DNA of 64,000 bases from Aldehydirespirator sp963662645. GTDB taxonomy: Bacteria > Actinomycetota > Acidimicrobiia > Acidimicrobiales > Aldehydirespiratoraceae. Positions 1-8,984 of this stretch are shown one piece after another. The notes under the pieces were generated by a model that did not search any database, was not told where the DNA came from, and worked only from the letters and a program-made list of their open reading frames with translations. Every line of letters begins with the position of its first letter. The stretch's first letter is position 1. Location of the stretch: positions 2,480,001-2,544,000 of the forward strand of contig OY759762.1 of the NCBI GenBank assembly GCA_963662645.2. The letters are read 5' to 3'. The position numbers and the translations under genes are program-made.

Positions 1-594
1 CCCGGCGACGGCGTCCTCCAGATCCTCGGATGCATCGAGGGCTGGGGCTGCCACGTAGCCCTCAGAGAGACGATCGAGCTGGCGGGCTGGTCCGACAGGC
101 TCGAGCAGCTCGAGGTGGGCGGCTACGACGCGGTGATCGCCGACGCGGTCGCCCGGGCCAACGCGGGCACGCCGTTCATCGCCTACACATGGACCCCCAG
201 CGGATATGTCACGCAGCTGATCCCCGGCAACAATGCCATGTGGCTGGCGCAGGAGGCGGACTCGGTCCACGACGGTTCCATTACACCGGGCTTCCGGGTT
301 GACGCTCCTGCCGCGCTCGGCACCGACGTGTGCACGAACGACCCGTGCTACCTGTTCCGCAATTCAGCCGACATCCTGGTGACCGCCAACAACGACTTCC
401 TCGCCGAGAACCCGGCGGCCGCGAAGCTGCTGGAGCAGGTGAAGATCAGCGTGGTCGACGTCGCCTTGCAGAACGTGCTTTACGACGGCGGCGAGAACGC
501 AACCGACGACGTGAACCGCCATGCTGCCGACTGGGTCGAGGCAAACCGCGCCTCCGTGGACGAGTGGCTGGCCGCGGCCAGGGCTGCTGCCTGA
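1..594 (+). CDS. Glycine betaine/proline-type ABC transporter substrate-binding protein, C-terminal part
   Basis: The reading frame is open from the left edge to a TGA at 592-594, so the N-terminus and signal peptide lie outside the window. The visible ~197 residues match the second lobe of the OpuAC/ProX family (periplasmic or lipid-anchored binding proteins for quaternary ammonium compounds). The segment YTWTPSGYVTQL followed by the PGNNAMWL stretch is typical of the family, whose ligand sits in an aromatic box. A Cys pair (VCTNDPCY) may form a disulfide. No permease or ATPase of this importer is in the window, so they should lie upstream. The exact ligand cannot be told from this fragment. 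Confidence 0.8.
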   Translation, partial: PGDGVLQILGCIEGWGCHVALRETIELAGWSDRLEQLEVGGYDAVIADAVARANAGTPFIAYTWTPSGYVTQLIPGNNAMWLAQEADSVHDGSITPGFRVDAPAALGTDVCTNDPCYLFRNSADILVTANNDFLAENPAAAKLLEQVKISVVDVALQNVLYDGGENATDDVNRHAADWVEANRASVDEWLAAARAAA

Positions 595-665
595 CCCTTC
601 ACAGTTCACGACCTTTCCGAGTTCTAGGGCCCAGAACGCTCTAGGGCCGGTGCGAATGAGCAGAC

Positions 666-693
666 GAGGGGCGGGGCTTCGGCCCCGCCCCTC
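666..693. terminator. Perfect 12-bp hairpin between convergent genes
   Basis: A perfect 12-bp G+C-only-flanked stem (666-677 with 682-693) closes on a TTCG tetraloop. It lies between the convergent ends of the binding protein (594) and the ureohydrolase (768). There is no T-tract, as is common for actinobacterial terminators, and the symmetry lets it work in both directions. Confidence 0.75.
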
Positions 694-767
694 GGACGCG
701 TCCGACCGAGCGCGCGGCGCGGGCCTCCCCGCCGTACCGGCACATCCGGCCAGTCGACGTTGGGGTT

Positions 768-1781
768 CTAGAAGCGGTCGGCGATCAGGCTGATGATCTC
801 GAACATCACCGCCGCCGAACGGTAGCTGGTGATCTTGTTGGGCGAGTCGACGGTGGGCATGAGGCAGACCACGTCGCCGCCGATCACGTTTCGGCCCCGC
901 ATGGAGCGCACCAACTCCATGGCCTGGTCCATGGTGAAGCCGTCGGTGCCGGCCTCGAGGTTGGCCACGCCGGGAGCCACGGTCGGGTCGAGGCAGTCGA
1001 GGTCGAACGTGATGTAGACGGGACGGTCGCCGATGCGGTCGTGGATTGTCTCGATGACCTGCTCGGCGCCCATCTCGTCGTAGTCGGTCTTCTTGATCAC
1101 CTCGTAGCCGAGCGAGTAGCTGGGCTCGAGCCAGTCGAGGCTGCGGGTGTTGCCCCGGATGCCGACCTGCACGCTGTGTTCGGCGTCGACGTGGCCGTCG
1201 GTCACGAGGTAGCTGGCCCAGTGGGCGGCCGACTTGATCGCCCCCATGAAGTGAGGAATGTTGTGGAAGGCGTCGGTGTGGGCGTCGAAGTGCAGCAGGC
1301 AGGCGCGCTGGCCGCCGGTGAGGTTGGCGTGCTCGCCGCCTATCGCCTGGAGGATCCCGCCGGTGATGGAGTGGTCCCCGCCGATGGAGACGGGCCGCGC
1401 CCCGGCGGCATCTATCGACCGGTAGAAGTCGGTGATCATCTCGATGGAGCGCTCGTTGTTGTTGCCCTCCGACAACGGGACGTCGCCGAGATCCCGGATC
1501 CGGCACATCTCCCACGGATCGATCCCGAACTGGCCGTGGACGCGGCGCGCGATGGGCGAGACGTCCCGCACGGCGCGCGGCCCCAGGTGCTGGTCGCGCT
1601 GGGTCGTGCCGTTGCCGGTGCTGTGGGGCACGCCGATGAGGGCGATGTCGGCGTTGTGGGGATCGGGGTCGTGTTCGCACCGGAACAGCGTCGGGATGCC
1701 GTACCAGTAGATCCCGTCCATCAGCCGCTGCTGATCGGTTCGCTGCGGAGCGCGTGCCGTCTCGGCAGGTGTCATCGTCAT
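768..1781 (-). CDS. Agmatinase/ureohydrolase-family amidinohydrolase
   Basis: A 337-residue member of the arginase/agmatinase superfamily, binuclear metal enzymes that hydrolyse guanidino compounds to urea. The metal-binding motifs are intact: GGDHS at 134-138, DAHTD at 166-170 and DLDCLDP at about 260-266. Length and motif order fit the agmatinase (SpeB) branch, but the same fold includes guanidinobutyrase, guanidinopropionase and nickel-dependent guanidine hydrolase, so the substrate is open. It stands alone with its own upstream region next to tRNA-Ser. A second ATG two codons in is an alternative start. Confidence 0.85.
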   Translation of the reverse strand: MTMTPAETARAPQRTDQQRLMDGIYWYGIPTLFRCEHDPDPHNADIALIGVPHSTGNGTTQRDQHLGPRAVRDVSPIARRVHGQFGIDPWEMCRIRDLGDVPLSEGNNNERSIEMITDFYRSIDAAGARPVSIGGDHSITGGILQAIGGEHANLTGGQRACLLHFDAHTDAFHNIPHFMGAIKSAAHWASYLVTDGHVDAEHSVQVGIRGNTRSLDWLEPSYSLGYEVIKKTDYDEMGAEQVIETIHDRIGDRPVYITFDLDCLDPTVAPGVANLEAGTDGFTMDQAMELVRSMRGRNVIGGDVVCLMPTVDSPNKITSYRSAAVMFEIISLIADRF

Positions 1782-1824
1782 CGAGTGTCCCTCCGTTCTG
1801 CGTCGGTCGAATCACATCAGCCAG

Positions 1825-1911
1825 CGGAGAGTATGGGATTCGAACCCATGGTGACCCGGAGGCCACAACGGCTTTCGAGGCCGCCCCATTCGTCCGCTCT
1901 GGCAACTCTCC
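1825..1911 (-). tRNA. tRNA-Ser (anticodon CGA)
   Basis: On the minus strand an 87-nt cloverleaf has acceptor stem GGAGAGT pairing with ACTCTCC and a G discriminator, a T-loop GGTTCGAATCC and the long variable arm of a class II tRNA. The anticodon stem CGGC/GCCG closes a 7-nt loop ctCGAaa; the anticodon lies at 1875-1877 and reads UCG codons. It sits just downstream of tadA, a neighbourhood often seen in Actinomycetota. No CCA is encoded. Confidence 0.93.
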
Positions 1912-1936
1912 GCCGCAGAGGCTACCTGCGGACCTC

Positions 1937-2410
1937 TCAGCCGGCTTCGACACTCCCATCGGAGGTTCGTAGTCCTGTGAAGAACGCCTGCAGCAGGGCG
2001 GCGCACTCGTCGGCCCGCACGCCGGGCACCACCTCGAACTCGTGGTTGAGCCGGGGGTCGGCGCCGAGGTTGTAGAGCGACCCGAGGGCGCCGGCCTTGG
2101 GGTCGTCGGCGCCGTAGACGACCCGGCCCACCCGGGCCTGCTGAAGCGCGCCAGCGCACATCGGGCACGGCTCCAAGGTCACGGCCACCGTGGCCCCGTC
2201 CAGGCGCCAGCCGCCCGCTTGGGTTGCAGCGTCCTGCAGGGCCAGCATCTCGGCGTGGGCGGTGGGATCGCCGGCGCGCTCGCGCTCGTTGTGGCGACGG
2301 GCGATCACCTCACCGTCGAGCCGAACCACCGCACCCACGGGCACATCGCCGTGGGCGGGCGCCGATCGGGCCTCGGCCAAGGCCAGCTCCATCAGTTCGT
2401 CATCGGTCAC
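1937..2410 (-). CDS. tadA: tRNA-specific adenosine deaminase
   Basis: A 157-residue cytidine/deoxycytidylate-deaminase-fold protein that converts A34 to inosine in tRNA-Arg(ACG). It carries the zinc site HAE (52-54) and PCPMC (81-85) and the C-terminal GSLYN and PRLNHEFEV segments characteristic of TadA. The GTG at 2410 (VTDDELM) is the best start: a TTG lies one codon earlier, and upstream sequence does not resemble the family. It precedes tRNA-Ser(CGA) on the same strand and follows the aminotransferase gene by 29 bp. Essential housekeeping gene. Confidence 0.93.
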   Translation of the reverse strand: MTDDELMELALAEARSAPAHGDVPVGAVVRLDGEVIARRHNERERAGDPTAHAEMLALQDAATQAGGWRLDGATVAVTLEPCPMCAGALQQARVGRVVYGADDPKAGALGSLYNLGADPRLNHEFEVVPGVRADECAALLQAFFTGLRTSDGSVEAG

Positions 2411-2439
2411 AAGGCTTGCACGCGAAGAGCGCAATCGAG

Positions 2440-3291
2440 TCACGGGTCTAGGTCGGTGGCCATCAGCTCGGCCATGGCCGCGGCCGCGGCTGCGGTCAGT
2501 TCGCCGTCCACCACCGGCAGGTCGGTGTCGTCGATGCGGCCGATCGACTGGACGCTGCGCGTAGTGGAGGCCAGGAAGGCCTCGGGCACGCGGGGCAGAT
2601 CCACCACCGGCAGGTGGGTCTCGACCGCGTCCACGCGCTCCATGATCAGCTCGCGGGTGACGCCCGCCAGGCAGCCGGTGTCCAGAGGCGGCGTGTGCAG
2701 GCATTCGCCGTCGGACCAGAAGATGTTCGATCCGGTGCCCTCGCTCACGCGGCCCCGGGTGTCGGCGAAGATTGCCTCCGATGCCCCCCGCCGGTGAGCT
2801 ATGTCCAATGCCAGCACGTTCTCGGCGTAGGAGGTGGTCTTGATCCCGGCCATGGCGCCCCGCTCGTTGCGGGCGAAGGGCACCACCGCCACGGCAGTGC
2901 CAGGCGGGTAGACCGGCGGCTGGTTGCCGGCGATCACGATCGTCGAGCCCGGTCCGTCCCCCCGGCGCGAGCCCACGACCCCGCCACCGCTGGTCACCGT
3001 GACTCGCACTATCCCGGCACGGGGCGCCACGTCCAGGCACTCCGCGATAGCGCTTCGCAGATCCTCGTCCCGGTAGGGACAGTCGAGCCGGAGGGCCTGG
3101 GCGGAGCGGCGCAGACGGTCGAGATGGCGCCCGACCGCGAACGCGGCCACCTCCGTGCCGTTGGGCACCACAAGCAGCGTCTCGAAGACGCCGTCGCCCA
3201 CGATCACGCCGTGGTCGTCGACACGCAAGTGCGGCTGACCGGGATCAACCATCCGTCCGTTCACCCACACGGCCATCGCGCTCATCGGCAC
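2440..3291 (-). CDS. Class IV PLP-dependent aminotransferase (BCAT/PabC type)
   Basis: A 283-residue fold-type IV PLP enzyme, the family of branched-chain aminotransferase, D-amino acid transaminase and aminodeoxychorismate lyase. The PLP lysine is in GIKTTSYAENVLAL, and the phosphate-binding E-GTGSNIF segment follows at the expected distance. Length is nearer 4-amino-4-deoxychorismate lyase (PabC) and D-amino acid transaminase than BCAT, so I do not assign a symbol. ATGs at codons 1, 3 and 6 are all possible starts. It is likely co-transcribed with tadA downstream. Confidence 0.8.
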   Translation of the reverse strand: MPMSAMAVWVNGRMVDPGQPHLRVDDHGVIVGDGVFETLLVVPNGTEVAAFAVGRHLDRLRRSAQALRLDCPYRDEDLRSAIAECLDVAPRAGIVRVTVTSGGGVVGSRRGDGPGSTIVIAGNQPPVYPPGTAVAVVPFARNERGAMAGIKTTSYAENVLALDIAHRRGASEAIFADTRGRVSEGTGSNIFWSDGECLHTPPLDTGCLAGVTRELIMERVDAVETHLPVVDLPRVPEAFLASTTRSVQSIGRIDDTDLPVVDGELTAAAAAAMAELMATDLDP

Positions 3292-3322
3292 GAAACTACC
3301 TCCAGCGAGTGCGCGGCCGAGC

Positions 3323-4504
3323 TCACTCAGGGCGAATGGTCGCGTCGAGCAGGAAAGACGATCCCGGCGAGGGGTCTGCGCCCAGCCCGGCCAGCTCGAC
3401 TGTGAGCCAGTCCCGCCCCTCCTCCGGCGGCTCTAGCCGGGCGATCACCAGCGTCGGCGTGCGGTCGGAGGTCAGCCAGGCCACCGAGGCCGAGTCGACG
3501 GACCAGCGCGGCCGGCCGTAGCCGCCCCCGTCGAGCAGCCGCAGCTGCCCGGTCTGCCGGTCGAAGAGCCACGCCGGGCTGGTGTCGTTGAGCAGCCAGC
3601 GACTGTCGGGCGACACGTAGATGCCGGCCAGCTCGGCCGTGAAGTCGTCGGGCAGTTCCGCAGTCCCGTCGGTGGCGGCGTCCACGAGCACCACCGTGCA
3701 CGAGAGCTGCTCGTCGCAGCGCTGCTCCACCCTCAGCCGGTCGCTCGCGGCAAGGAGCCGGTGCTCGCTCACGACCTCGAAACCCGCGAACGTCGGGCGG
3801 TACGTCTTGCCCACGGGCGGAGTGACCAGAACGCCGACGTTGCGGACCACCACCACCTCGGAGCCGGGAGGGGCCTGCAACTCGCCGGTCAGCGCTCCGT
3901 AGTCCTGCCAGGCGTTCATCCGGATGGCGCCGCCGGGCCCGTCGGGGCGGCTGATCACCCAGAAGTCGATGACTGGATGGGTCGAGGGCACCAGCTCGGC
4001 CCCGGAGGCCACCAGCACCGCGGACGGTGCACCGCCTGCCCATGACAGGCCGACCGTTCGCTCGCCGTCGGTGAGCAGCTCCAGGGCGGCGACCTCCAGA
4101 CGTGCCCCGGTCGGCTCGATGGGCACCCGTTGAACCGTTCCCGTTGCCAGGTCCACCCACGCCACATGGCGGCCGCTCAGGTAAGTCAACCGGCCCTGCA
4201 GCTCGCTGAACGGCGCAGCAAGAGCAGCGCCCTCGGGCTCGCCGTCCTCCGGACCGACCTCGGTGCTGGCCTCTGTCACCGGCGGCGGGCTGGTCGTGGT
4301 CGGCGCCTCGAATCGTTCCCCGTCCTCCGGGTCGGCGTCGCGGCCCTCGATGTCGCCGGCGCCGCCCGTCGTGAGGCTCAGAAGCCACACGATCGCGATC
4401 AGGCCGGCCAGAACGCCGATCAGGCCCGCCGCGGCCCGCCATGAACGCTCGTGCTGGTCGTGGCTGCCGGGGTCGCCGCGGCCGTCCAGCGGCGCCGCGT
4501 CCAT
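3323..4504 (-). CDS. Membrane-anchored protein with a predicted beta-rich extracytoplasmic domain, unknown function
   Basis: A 393-residue protein with a basic/polar N-terminus, one transmembrane segment at about residues 25-45 and a Thr/Pro/Glu-rich linker (about 50-95). The rest is a beta-strand-rich C-terminal domain containing repeated blade-like strands (for example a DSRWLLNDTSPAWLFD stretch), suggestive of a propeller-like fold facing the outside. I do not recognise a named family. A decayed copy of its last ~27 codons lies at 41605-41690. It sits between the aminotransferase and the amidase genes on the same strand. Confidence 0.6.
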   Translation of the reverse strand: MDAAPLDGRGDPGSHDQHERSWRAAAGLIGVLAGLIAIVWLLSLTTGGAGDIEGRDADPEDGERFEAPTTTSPPPVTEASTEVGPEDGEPEGAALAAPFSELQGRLTYLSGRHVAWVDLATGTVQRVPIEPTGARLEVAALELLTDGERTVGLSWAGGAPSAVLVASGAELVPSTHPVIDFWVISRPDGPGGAIRMNAWQDYGALTGELQAPPGSEVVVVRNVGVLVTPPVGKTYRPTFAGFEVVSEHRLLAASDRLRVEQRCDEQLSCTVVLVDAATDGTAELPDDFTAELAGIYVSPDSRWLLNDTSPAWLFDRQTGQLRLLDGGGYGRPRWSVDSASVAWLTSDRTPTLVIARLEPPEEGRDWLTVELAGLGADPSPGSSFLLDATIRPE

Positions 4505-4585
4505 GCCGGCACGGTAGCGGCGCCCGGAGGGCGTGATGGCACCCTCGCGAAACGGCCTACAGGCCGAACGGGCAGGCGGCGGGTC

Positions 4586-5245
4586 TCAACCGATGGCCGG
4601 CAACCCGGAGAGGTAGTCGAGCACTTCCTGCTCTGAGACCACGTCCGCGTACTTGGCGTCGAGGTCGAACAGGTTGGCCTCGTGGATGCGCGGGTCCCGG
4701 TCCCCGCAGGCATCGCGCACGACGATGGGAACGAAGCCGTGCTGGCAGGCGTCGAGCGCGGTGGCCCGAACGCAGCCGCTGGTGGAGACGCCGGTGTGGA
4801 TCAGCGTGTCGATGCCCATCGAGGTCAGCGTCGAGGCCAGGGAGGTTCCGAAGAACCCCGAGGCGTACTGCTTGACCACCACGACCTCGTCGTCGACGGG
4901 CGCCAGGCCGTCTCCGCAGGCGCCCAGCGGGTTGCCCCGCACGAAGCACTCCAGCGCTTGGACCTTGCGGAAGAACATTCCGCCGTCGGCCCCGCCGGGC
5001 TGGAACTCCACCCTGGTGTGCAATACCGGGATCCCGGCGGCGCGGGCGGCGGCCAGCACCCGCTGGCACGACGCGCGGGCGTCCTCCACTCCGGCATAGA
5101 GCGGCGACTCCGGATCCAGGTAGGCCTGGCAGAAGTCGATCACCACCAGGGCCGGGCGCGAGCCGAATCCGAGCCGGTTGTTGAACCCCGCCCGCCGGTA
5201 GTCGTCGGCCAGCTCGGCGCCGGTCTTGGCCGGCCGCGGCGTCAC
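4586..5245 (-). CDS. Isochorismatase-family amidohydrolase (N-carbamoylsarcosine amidase / maleamate amidase-like)
   Basis: A 219-residue cysteine hydrolase of the isochorismatase superfamily. The triad is visible as D37 (VVIDFCQAY), K125 (VVKQYASGFFGT) and C158 (GVSTSGCVRATALDA). The GVSTSGCVR-type nucleophile loop and the length resemble N-carbamoylsarcosine amidase and the maleamate amidase NicF, both of which split an amide to acid plus ammonia; true isochorismatase is less likely. The start overlaps the stop of the upstream CoA transferase by 4 bp (ATGA), so the two are translationally coupled and may act on one pathway. Confidence 0.8.
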   Translation of the reverse strand: MTPRPAKTGAELADDYRRAGFNNRLGFGSRPALVVIDFCQAYLDPESPLYAGVEDARASCQRVLAAARAAGIPVLHTRVEFQPGGADGGMFFRKVQALECFVRGNPLGACGDGLAPVDDEVVVVKQYASGFFGTSLASTLTSMGIDTLIHTGVSTSGCVRATALDACQHGFVPIVVRDACGDRDPRIHEANLFDLDAKYADVVSEQEVLDYLSGLPAIG

Positions 5246-6435
5246 GTCACCACCCCGCTGGCGCGAAGCTGCTCGATGGCCGCTGCGTCGAGTTCGAGTA
5301 TCCCGCCGAGCACTTCCTCATTGTGCTCGCCGAGGGCGGGTCCCGACCAGTCGATCGCACCGGGGGTCTCCGACAGCTTGGGCACGACGTTCTGCATGGG
5401 GACGAGCCCGAAGTCGGCGCTGTCCACCCAGGCGACGGCGCCGCGGGCTGCGAAGTGCTCGTCGGCCAGCATCTCGGGGGCCCGGTACATCTGGCTGTTG
5501 GGCACGCCGTGTTCGTTGAGATGCCGGTGCAGCCAGTCGGAGTCGACGGTGGCGGTCCACGCCGCGATCATCTCGTCCAGCTCCTGCTGGTGGTCGCCCC
5601 GCGCCATATGGGTCGCATAGCGGGGGTCGCGGCCCAGCTCGGGGCGGCCCATGGCCTCGGCCAGACGGCGCCACACGGTGTCCTGGTTGCCGGAGATGAG
5701 ATGGGCCTTGCCGTCGCGGGTGGGGTAGGCGTTGGCCGGGGCGATGTTGGGGATGAACGACCCGGTGCGCTCGCGGATGAACCCGGCCACGTGGTACTCG
5801 GTCAGCAGCGACTCCATCACCGCCAGCACCGACTCGTAGAGCGCGGCGTCCACGATCTGGCCCCTGCCGGTGCGCTCCCGGGCGTGGAGCGCGTTCAGCG
5901 TGCCGATGGTGGCAAACAGCGCGGTGAGGGTGTCCCCGATGCTGATCCCGGTCCGGCTGGGCATCGAACCGGGATCGCCGGTGGTGTAGCGGATTCCCCC
6001 GATCGCCTCGCCTATCGCCCCGAAGCCGGGCTGGCCGGCGTACGGGCCGGTCTGGCCGTAGCCCGAGACCCGGGTGATGATCAGGCGGGGGTTGGCCGCT
6101 TGGAGGGCCTCGGGGGCGAGGCCCCACTTCTCCAGCGTGCCCGGACGGAAGTTCTCCAGCAGCACGTCCGCGCCGATGGCGAGCTTGCGCACCAGCTCCT
6201 GGCCGGCCGGCTCGCGCAGGTTGATCGTCACCGACTTCTTTCCCCGGCCCACAACCGGCCACCACAGCGACTTCCCGCCGGCGCGCTCCTGGCCCCAGGC
6301 CCGCATCGGGTCGCCGGTCGGCGGCTCCACCTTGATCACCTCGGCCCCGTGGTCGGCCAGCTGCTGGCCGCAGAACGGCCCGGCCAGCAGGGTGCCCACC
6401 TCTACGACCCGAACATCACTCAGAGCTCCGGGCAT
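5242..6435 (-). CDS. Class III (CaiB/BaiF, formyl-CoA transferase family) CoA transferase
   Basis: A 397-residue CoA transferase that moves CoA between carboxylic acids through an enzyme-aspartyl anhydride. The N-terminal RVVEVGTLLAGP and the LLENFRPGTLEKWGL block are diagnostic. The Asp equivalent to the catalytic D169 of formyl-CoA transferase is D168 in SIGDTLTALFATIG. It is the first gene of the amidase operon and is divergent from the HMG-CoA-lyase-like gene with only 29 bp between start codons. The acyl substrate cannot be read from sequence. Confidence 0.87.
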   Translation of the reverse strand: MPGALSDVRVVEVGTLLAGPFCGQQLADHGAEVIKVEPPTGDPMRAWGQERAGGKSLWWPVVGRGKKSVTINLREPAGQELVRKLAIGADVLLENFRPGTLEKWGLAPEALQAANPRLIITRVSGYGQTGPYAGQPGFGAIGEAIGGIRYTTGDPGSMPSRTGISIGDTLTALFATIGTLNALHARERTGRGQIVDAALYESVLAVMESLLTEYHVAGFIRERTGSFIPNIAPANAYPTRDGKAHLISGNQDTVWRRLAEAMGRPELGRDPRYATHMARGDHQQELDEMIAAWTATVDSDWLHRHLNEHGVPNSQMYRAPEMLADEHFAARGAVAWVDSADFGLVPMQNVVPKLSETPGAIDWSGPALGEHNEEVLGGILELDAAAIEQLRASGVVT

Positions 6436-6464
6436 GATCCCCCTCTCCGGTAGCCTCGGCCCCA
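6436..6464. promoter_or_regulatory. 29-bp divergent start-to-start gap
   Basis: Only 29 bp separate the ATG of the CoA transferase (minus) and the GTG of the HMG-CoA-lyase-like gene (plus). Any promoter for one gene must overlap the coding sequence of the other, and transcripts are probably leaderless or nearly so. No operator of the type found elsewhere in the window is present here. Confidence 0.4.
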
Positions 6465-7421
6465 GTGACCGGGCCCACCCAAGAATCCGGGCGCACCCGG
6501 AGAGCCGCCGGCGCCGGCTCGCCCGAGCGTGTCCAAGTGGTCGATGTCGCCCCCCGCGACGGCCTGCAGGCCGACCCGGCCGATCTCAGCACCGCCCAGA
6601 AGGTTGAGTTCATCGAGCGGCTGGTCGCCGCCGGACACACCCGCATCGAGGCGGCCAGCTTCGTCAGTCCCAAGGCCGTGCCCAAGATGGCCGACGGCGA
6701 CGCCGTGGTCGCCGGCCTTCCGCGCCCCCCAGGGGTGAGCTACAGCGCCCTCGTCCTCAACCAGCGGGGGGTCGAGCGGGCCATCGAGGCCGGTGTCGAC
6801 GAGGTCTGCGGCGTGGTGGTGGCCACTGAGGCCTTCTCGCAGGCCAATCAGAGGGCCACGGTGGGCGAGTCGATTCAGCGGTGGCGCAGCATCGGCGAGT
6901 CGGCCCGGGCGGCCGGGATCAAGACCGCGGTGACCGTGTCGGCGGTGTGGGGCTGCCCGTACGAGGGCCGGGTGGACCCCGACCGGGTGCTCGGCATCGT
7001 GGCCGAGGTGGCCCAGACGCAGCCCGACGAGCTGGCGCTGGCCGACACCATCGGGGTCGCAGTCCCCACCCGGGTGGCCGCCCTGTTCGAGGATGCGGCC
7101 GAGCGAGCCCCCGGCGTGACGCTGCGGGGGCATTTCCACAACACCCGCAACACCGCGCTGGCCAATGTCGCCGCGGCCATCGACGCCGGAGTGCGGGTGT
7201 TCGACGCCAGCCTCGGCGGGGTGGGGGGCTGCCCGTTCGCGCCCCGGGCCACCGGCAACGTCGCCACCGAGGACGTCGTGTACCTGGTGCACGAGATGGG
7301 CTACGAGACCGGGCTGGACCTGGATGCGCTGATCGAGGCCAGCACCTGGCTGGAGGCTCAGCTCGGCCATAGCGTTCCCAGCCTGGTGGCCAAGGCCGGG
7401 GGATTCCCGCAACCTCGGTGA
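6465..7421 (+). CDS. Hydroxymethylglutaryl-CoA lyase-family protein
   Basis: A 318-residue DRE-TIM metallolyase of the HMG-CoA lyase type, which cleaves 3-hydroxy-3-methylglutaryl-CoA-like substrates to acetyl-CoA plus a ketoacid. The catalytic and metal residues seen in human HMGCL are present: R31/D32 (APRDGLQ), H223 and H225 (HFHN), and the loop cysteine C256 in GGVGGCPFAP followed by ATGNVATEDV. It begins at a GTG; the first ~20 residues are low-complexity, so the start may be slightly downstream. The substrate may be a related 3-hydroxyacyl-CoA from the neighbouring CoA transferases. Confidence 0.88.
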   Translation: MTGPTQESGRTRRAAGAGSPERVQVVDVAPRDGLQADPADLSTAQKVEFIERLVAAGHTRIEAASFVSPKAVPKMADGDAVVAGLPRPPGVSYSALVLNQRGVERAIEAGVDEVCGVVVATEAFSQANQRATVGESIQRWRSIGESARAAGIKTAVTVSAVWGCPYEGRVDPDRVLGIVAEVAQTQPDELALADTIGVAVPTRVAALFEDAAERAPGVTLRGHFHNTRNTALANVAAAIDAGVRVFDASLGGVGGCPFAPRATGNVATEDVVYLVHEMGYETGLDLDALIEASTWLEAQLGHSVPSLVAKAGGFPQPR

Positions 7422-7450
7422 GCGGCCGCGCCGCGTCGGGGCGCCGCTCA
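7419..7450. terminator. Hairpin spanning two convergent stop codons
   Basis: An 8-bp inverted repeat (7419-7426 with 7443-7450) contains the TGA of the HMG-CoA-lyase-like gene on the left arm and that of the cyclic amidohydrolase on the right arm. The genes converge with 26 bp between their ends, so this is a plausible shared bidirectional terminator. No T-tract. Confidence 0.4.
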
Positions 7451-8908
7451 TGTGGGTCTGCTCTGGTAGCAGCCGCGGGGACTTCCCACCACCCGGCCGT
7501 CGGCCACGACCGGCCGGCCTCTCAGCCAGACGTGCCGAACCTTTCCGGTGAGCTCCTGGCCCTCGAAGGGGGTGTAGCCCTGGCTGGACTCGGACTCGGC
7601 GGCCCGGACTACATGGCTGGCCGCGGGGTCGAGCAGCGCGATGTCGGCGTCGAAGCCCACCCCTATGGTCCCCTTCGTGCCCAGGCCGTAGCGGCGGGCG
7701 GGGTTCCACGACAGCAGGCGGGCCATGTCCGCCAGGCTCAGGCCTCGCTTGGAGCCCTCGGAGTAGAGGCCGTTCAGGAGGTATTCGGTGCCGCCGAAGC
7801 CGCTCTTGGCCAGCCAGATGTCGTCGGGCCTGGATGCCGAGACCTTGGCCTCGGCCTGGCAGCAGGCGTGGTCGCTCACGACCCAGTCCACATCGCCGGC
7901 CAGAACGTGCTCCCACAGCGCCTCCACGTCGGCGCGTTCCCGGATAGGCGGGTTGACCTTTCCCCAGGGGTCGCCGGAGGTCTCGATGTCGACCAGCAGG
8001 TGCCCGATCGTGACCTCCCGGCGGAAGTCCACGGTCTCGAAGCAGCGGGCCATGCGAAGGGCGGCGTCCATGGCCTTGGCCGACGACAGGTGCAGCAGGT
8101 TGATGTTGGCGACTTCGGTCTCGTGGGCCAGATACGAGGCGATCGTCACCGCCAGCCCCTCGGAGTGCGGGGGCCGGGACGCCGAGTAGGCGGCGAGCCC
8201 CGACAGGCGGCCCTCGGCCTGGATCATCTTGGTGTAGGCGGTCATGATCTCGGCCGTCTCGCAGTGCAGCGACAGCGAGAGCACGTCGGCCAGGTCGGGG
8301 CGGGCCTTGCGGAGGGCCGCGAGGCCCCTCATGACGAACTCGAAATGGGCGTAGTCGTAGCGCTCGCCGGGCGGCGTCATGAGGAAGCTGGCCTGGTCGT
8401 CGCTGGCGCCGTGCAGCCCGTGGCTGCCGTAGAACATGAATATCTTGAACGAAGTCACGCCGAACTCGGCGACCAGTTGCGGGATCTCGGCGATGTGGGA
8501 GGCCTGCATCGGCGCAAGGTGGAAGCCGTAGTCCACGTAGCTGCGCCCGTCCATCAGGCTCAGGGCCTCGGGGAGGAACTCGGCGTAGGGTCCGCCCCGG
8601 TTCAGGTAGTACTGACCGGTCCGGACGTAGTTGAGCACGGTGGTGGTGCCGCCGGTGGCTGCGGCCCGGCTCTCGGTGTCGGCGTCCACGTCCAGCGGGT
8701 TGTAGATGCCCATGTGGGTGTGGGCGTCCACCGATCCGGGAAACGCGATCAGACCGGCGGCGTCGAACACCTCGGCCGCGCCCGCCCCGGAGGCCAGCCC
8801 GGCCTCCAGGTGGCTGATGCGCCCGTCGGTGATGCCGATGTCGATGTCGTCGACGGTCCCGCGGTCGGGGCGGACGACCCGGGCGCCACGGATGACAGTG
8901 TCGATCAT
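7448..8908 (-). CDS. Dihydropyrimidinase/hydantoinase-family cyclic amidohydrolase
   Basis: A 486-residue amidohydrolase of the hydantoinase/dihydropyrimidinase/allantoinase group, which open cyclic amides and imides. The metal site is intact: H63 and H65 (DAHTH), K155 for carboxylation (SFKIFMF), a His in LSLHCET, HLSSAKAM, and the catalytic Asp in VVSDHACC. Substrates of the group include hydantoins, dihydropyrimidines and, for some members, cyclic imides. It is the last gene of a minus operon, 76 bp after the MmgE/PrpD gene. The substrate is not resolved. Confidence 0.85.
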   Translation of the reverse strand: MIDTVIRGARVVRPDRGTVDDIDIGITDGRISHLEAGLASGAGAAEVFDAAGLIAFPGSVDAHTHMGIYNPLDVDADTESRAAATGGTTTVLNYVRTGQYYLNRGGPYAEFLPEALSLMDGRSYVDYGFHLAPMQASHIAEIPQLVAEFGVTSFKIFMFYGSHGLHGASDDQASFLMTPPGERYDYAHFEFVMRGLAALRKARPDLADVLSLSLHCETAEIMTAYTKMIQAEGRLSGLAAYSASRPPHSEGLAVTIASYLAHETEVANINLLHLSSAKAMDAALRMARCFETVDFRREVTIGHLLVDIETSGDPWGKVNPPIRERADVEALWEHVLAGDVDWVVSDHACCQAEAKVSASRPDDIWLAKSGFGGTEYLLNGLYSEGSKRGLSLADMARLLSWNPARRYGLGTKGTIGVGFDADIALLDPAASHVVRAAESESSQGYTPFEGQELTGKVRHVWLRGRPVVADGRVVGSPRGCYQSRPT

Positions 8909-8984
8909 GGGTCACTCCCAATGCCTTCCGGACGGGCTGCGGCCGCGTCGGCAGTCGCGATGACGCCCACTCTGGCGGCGGGGC

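Noticed and set aside
364..1959. A 531-codon open frame on the minus strand running through the ureohydrolase and tRNA region
   Set aside because: It is an antisense/out-of-frame shadow: Arg/Pro-rich, no domain, and it covers a tRNA and two well-supported genes.
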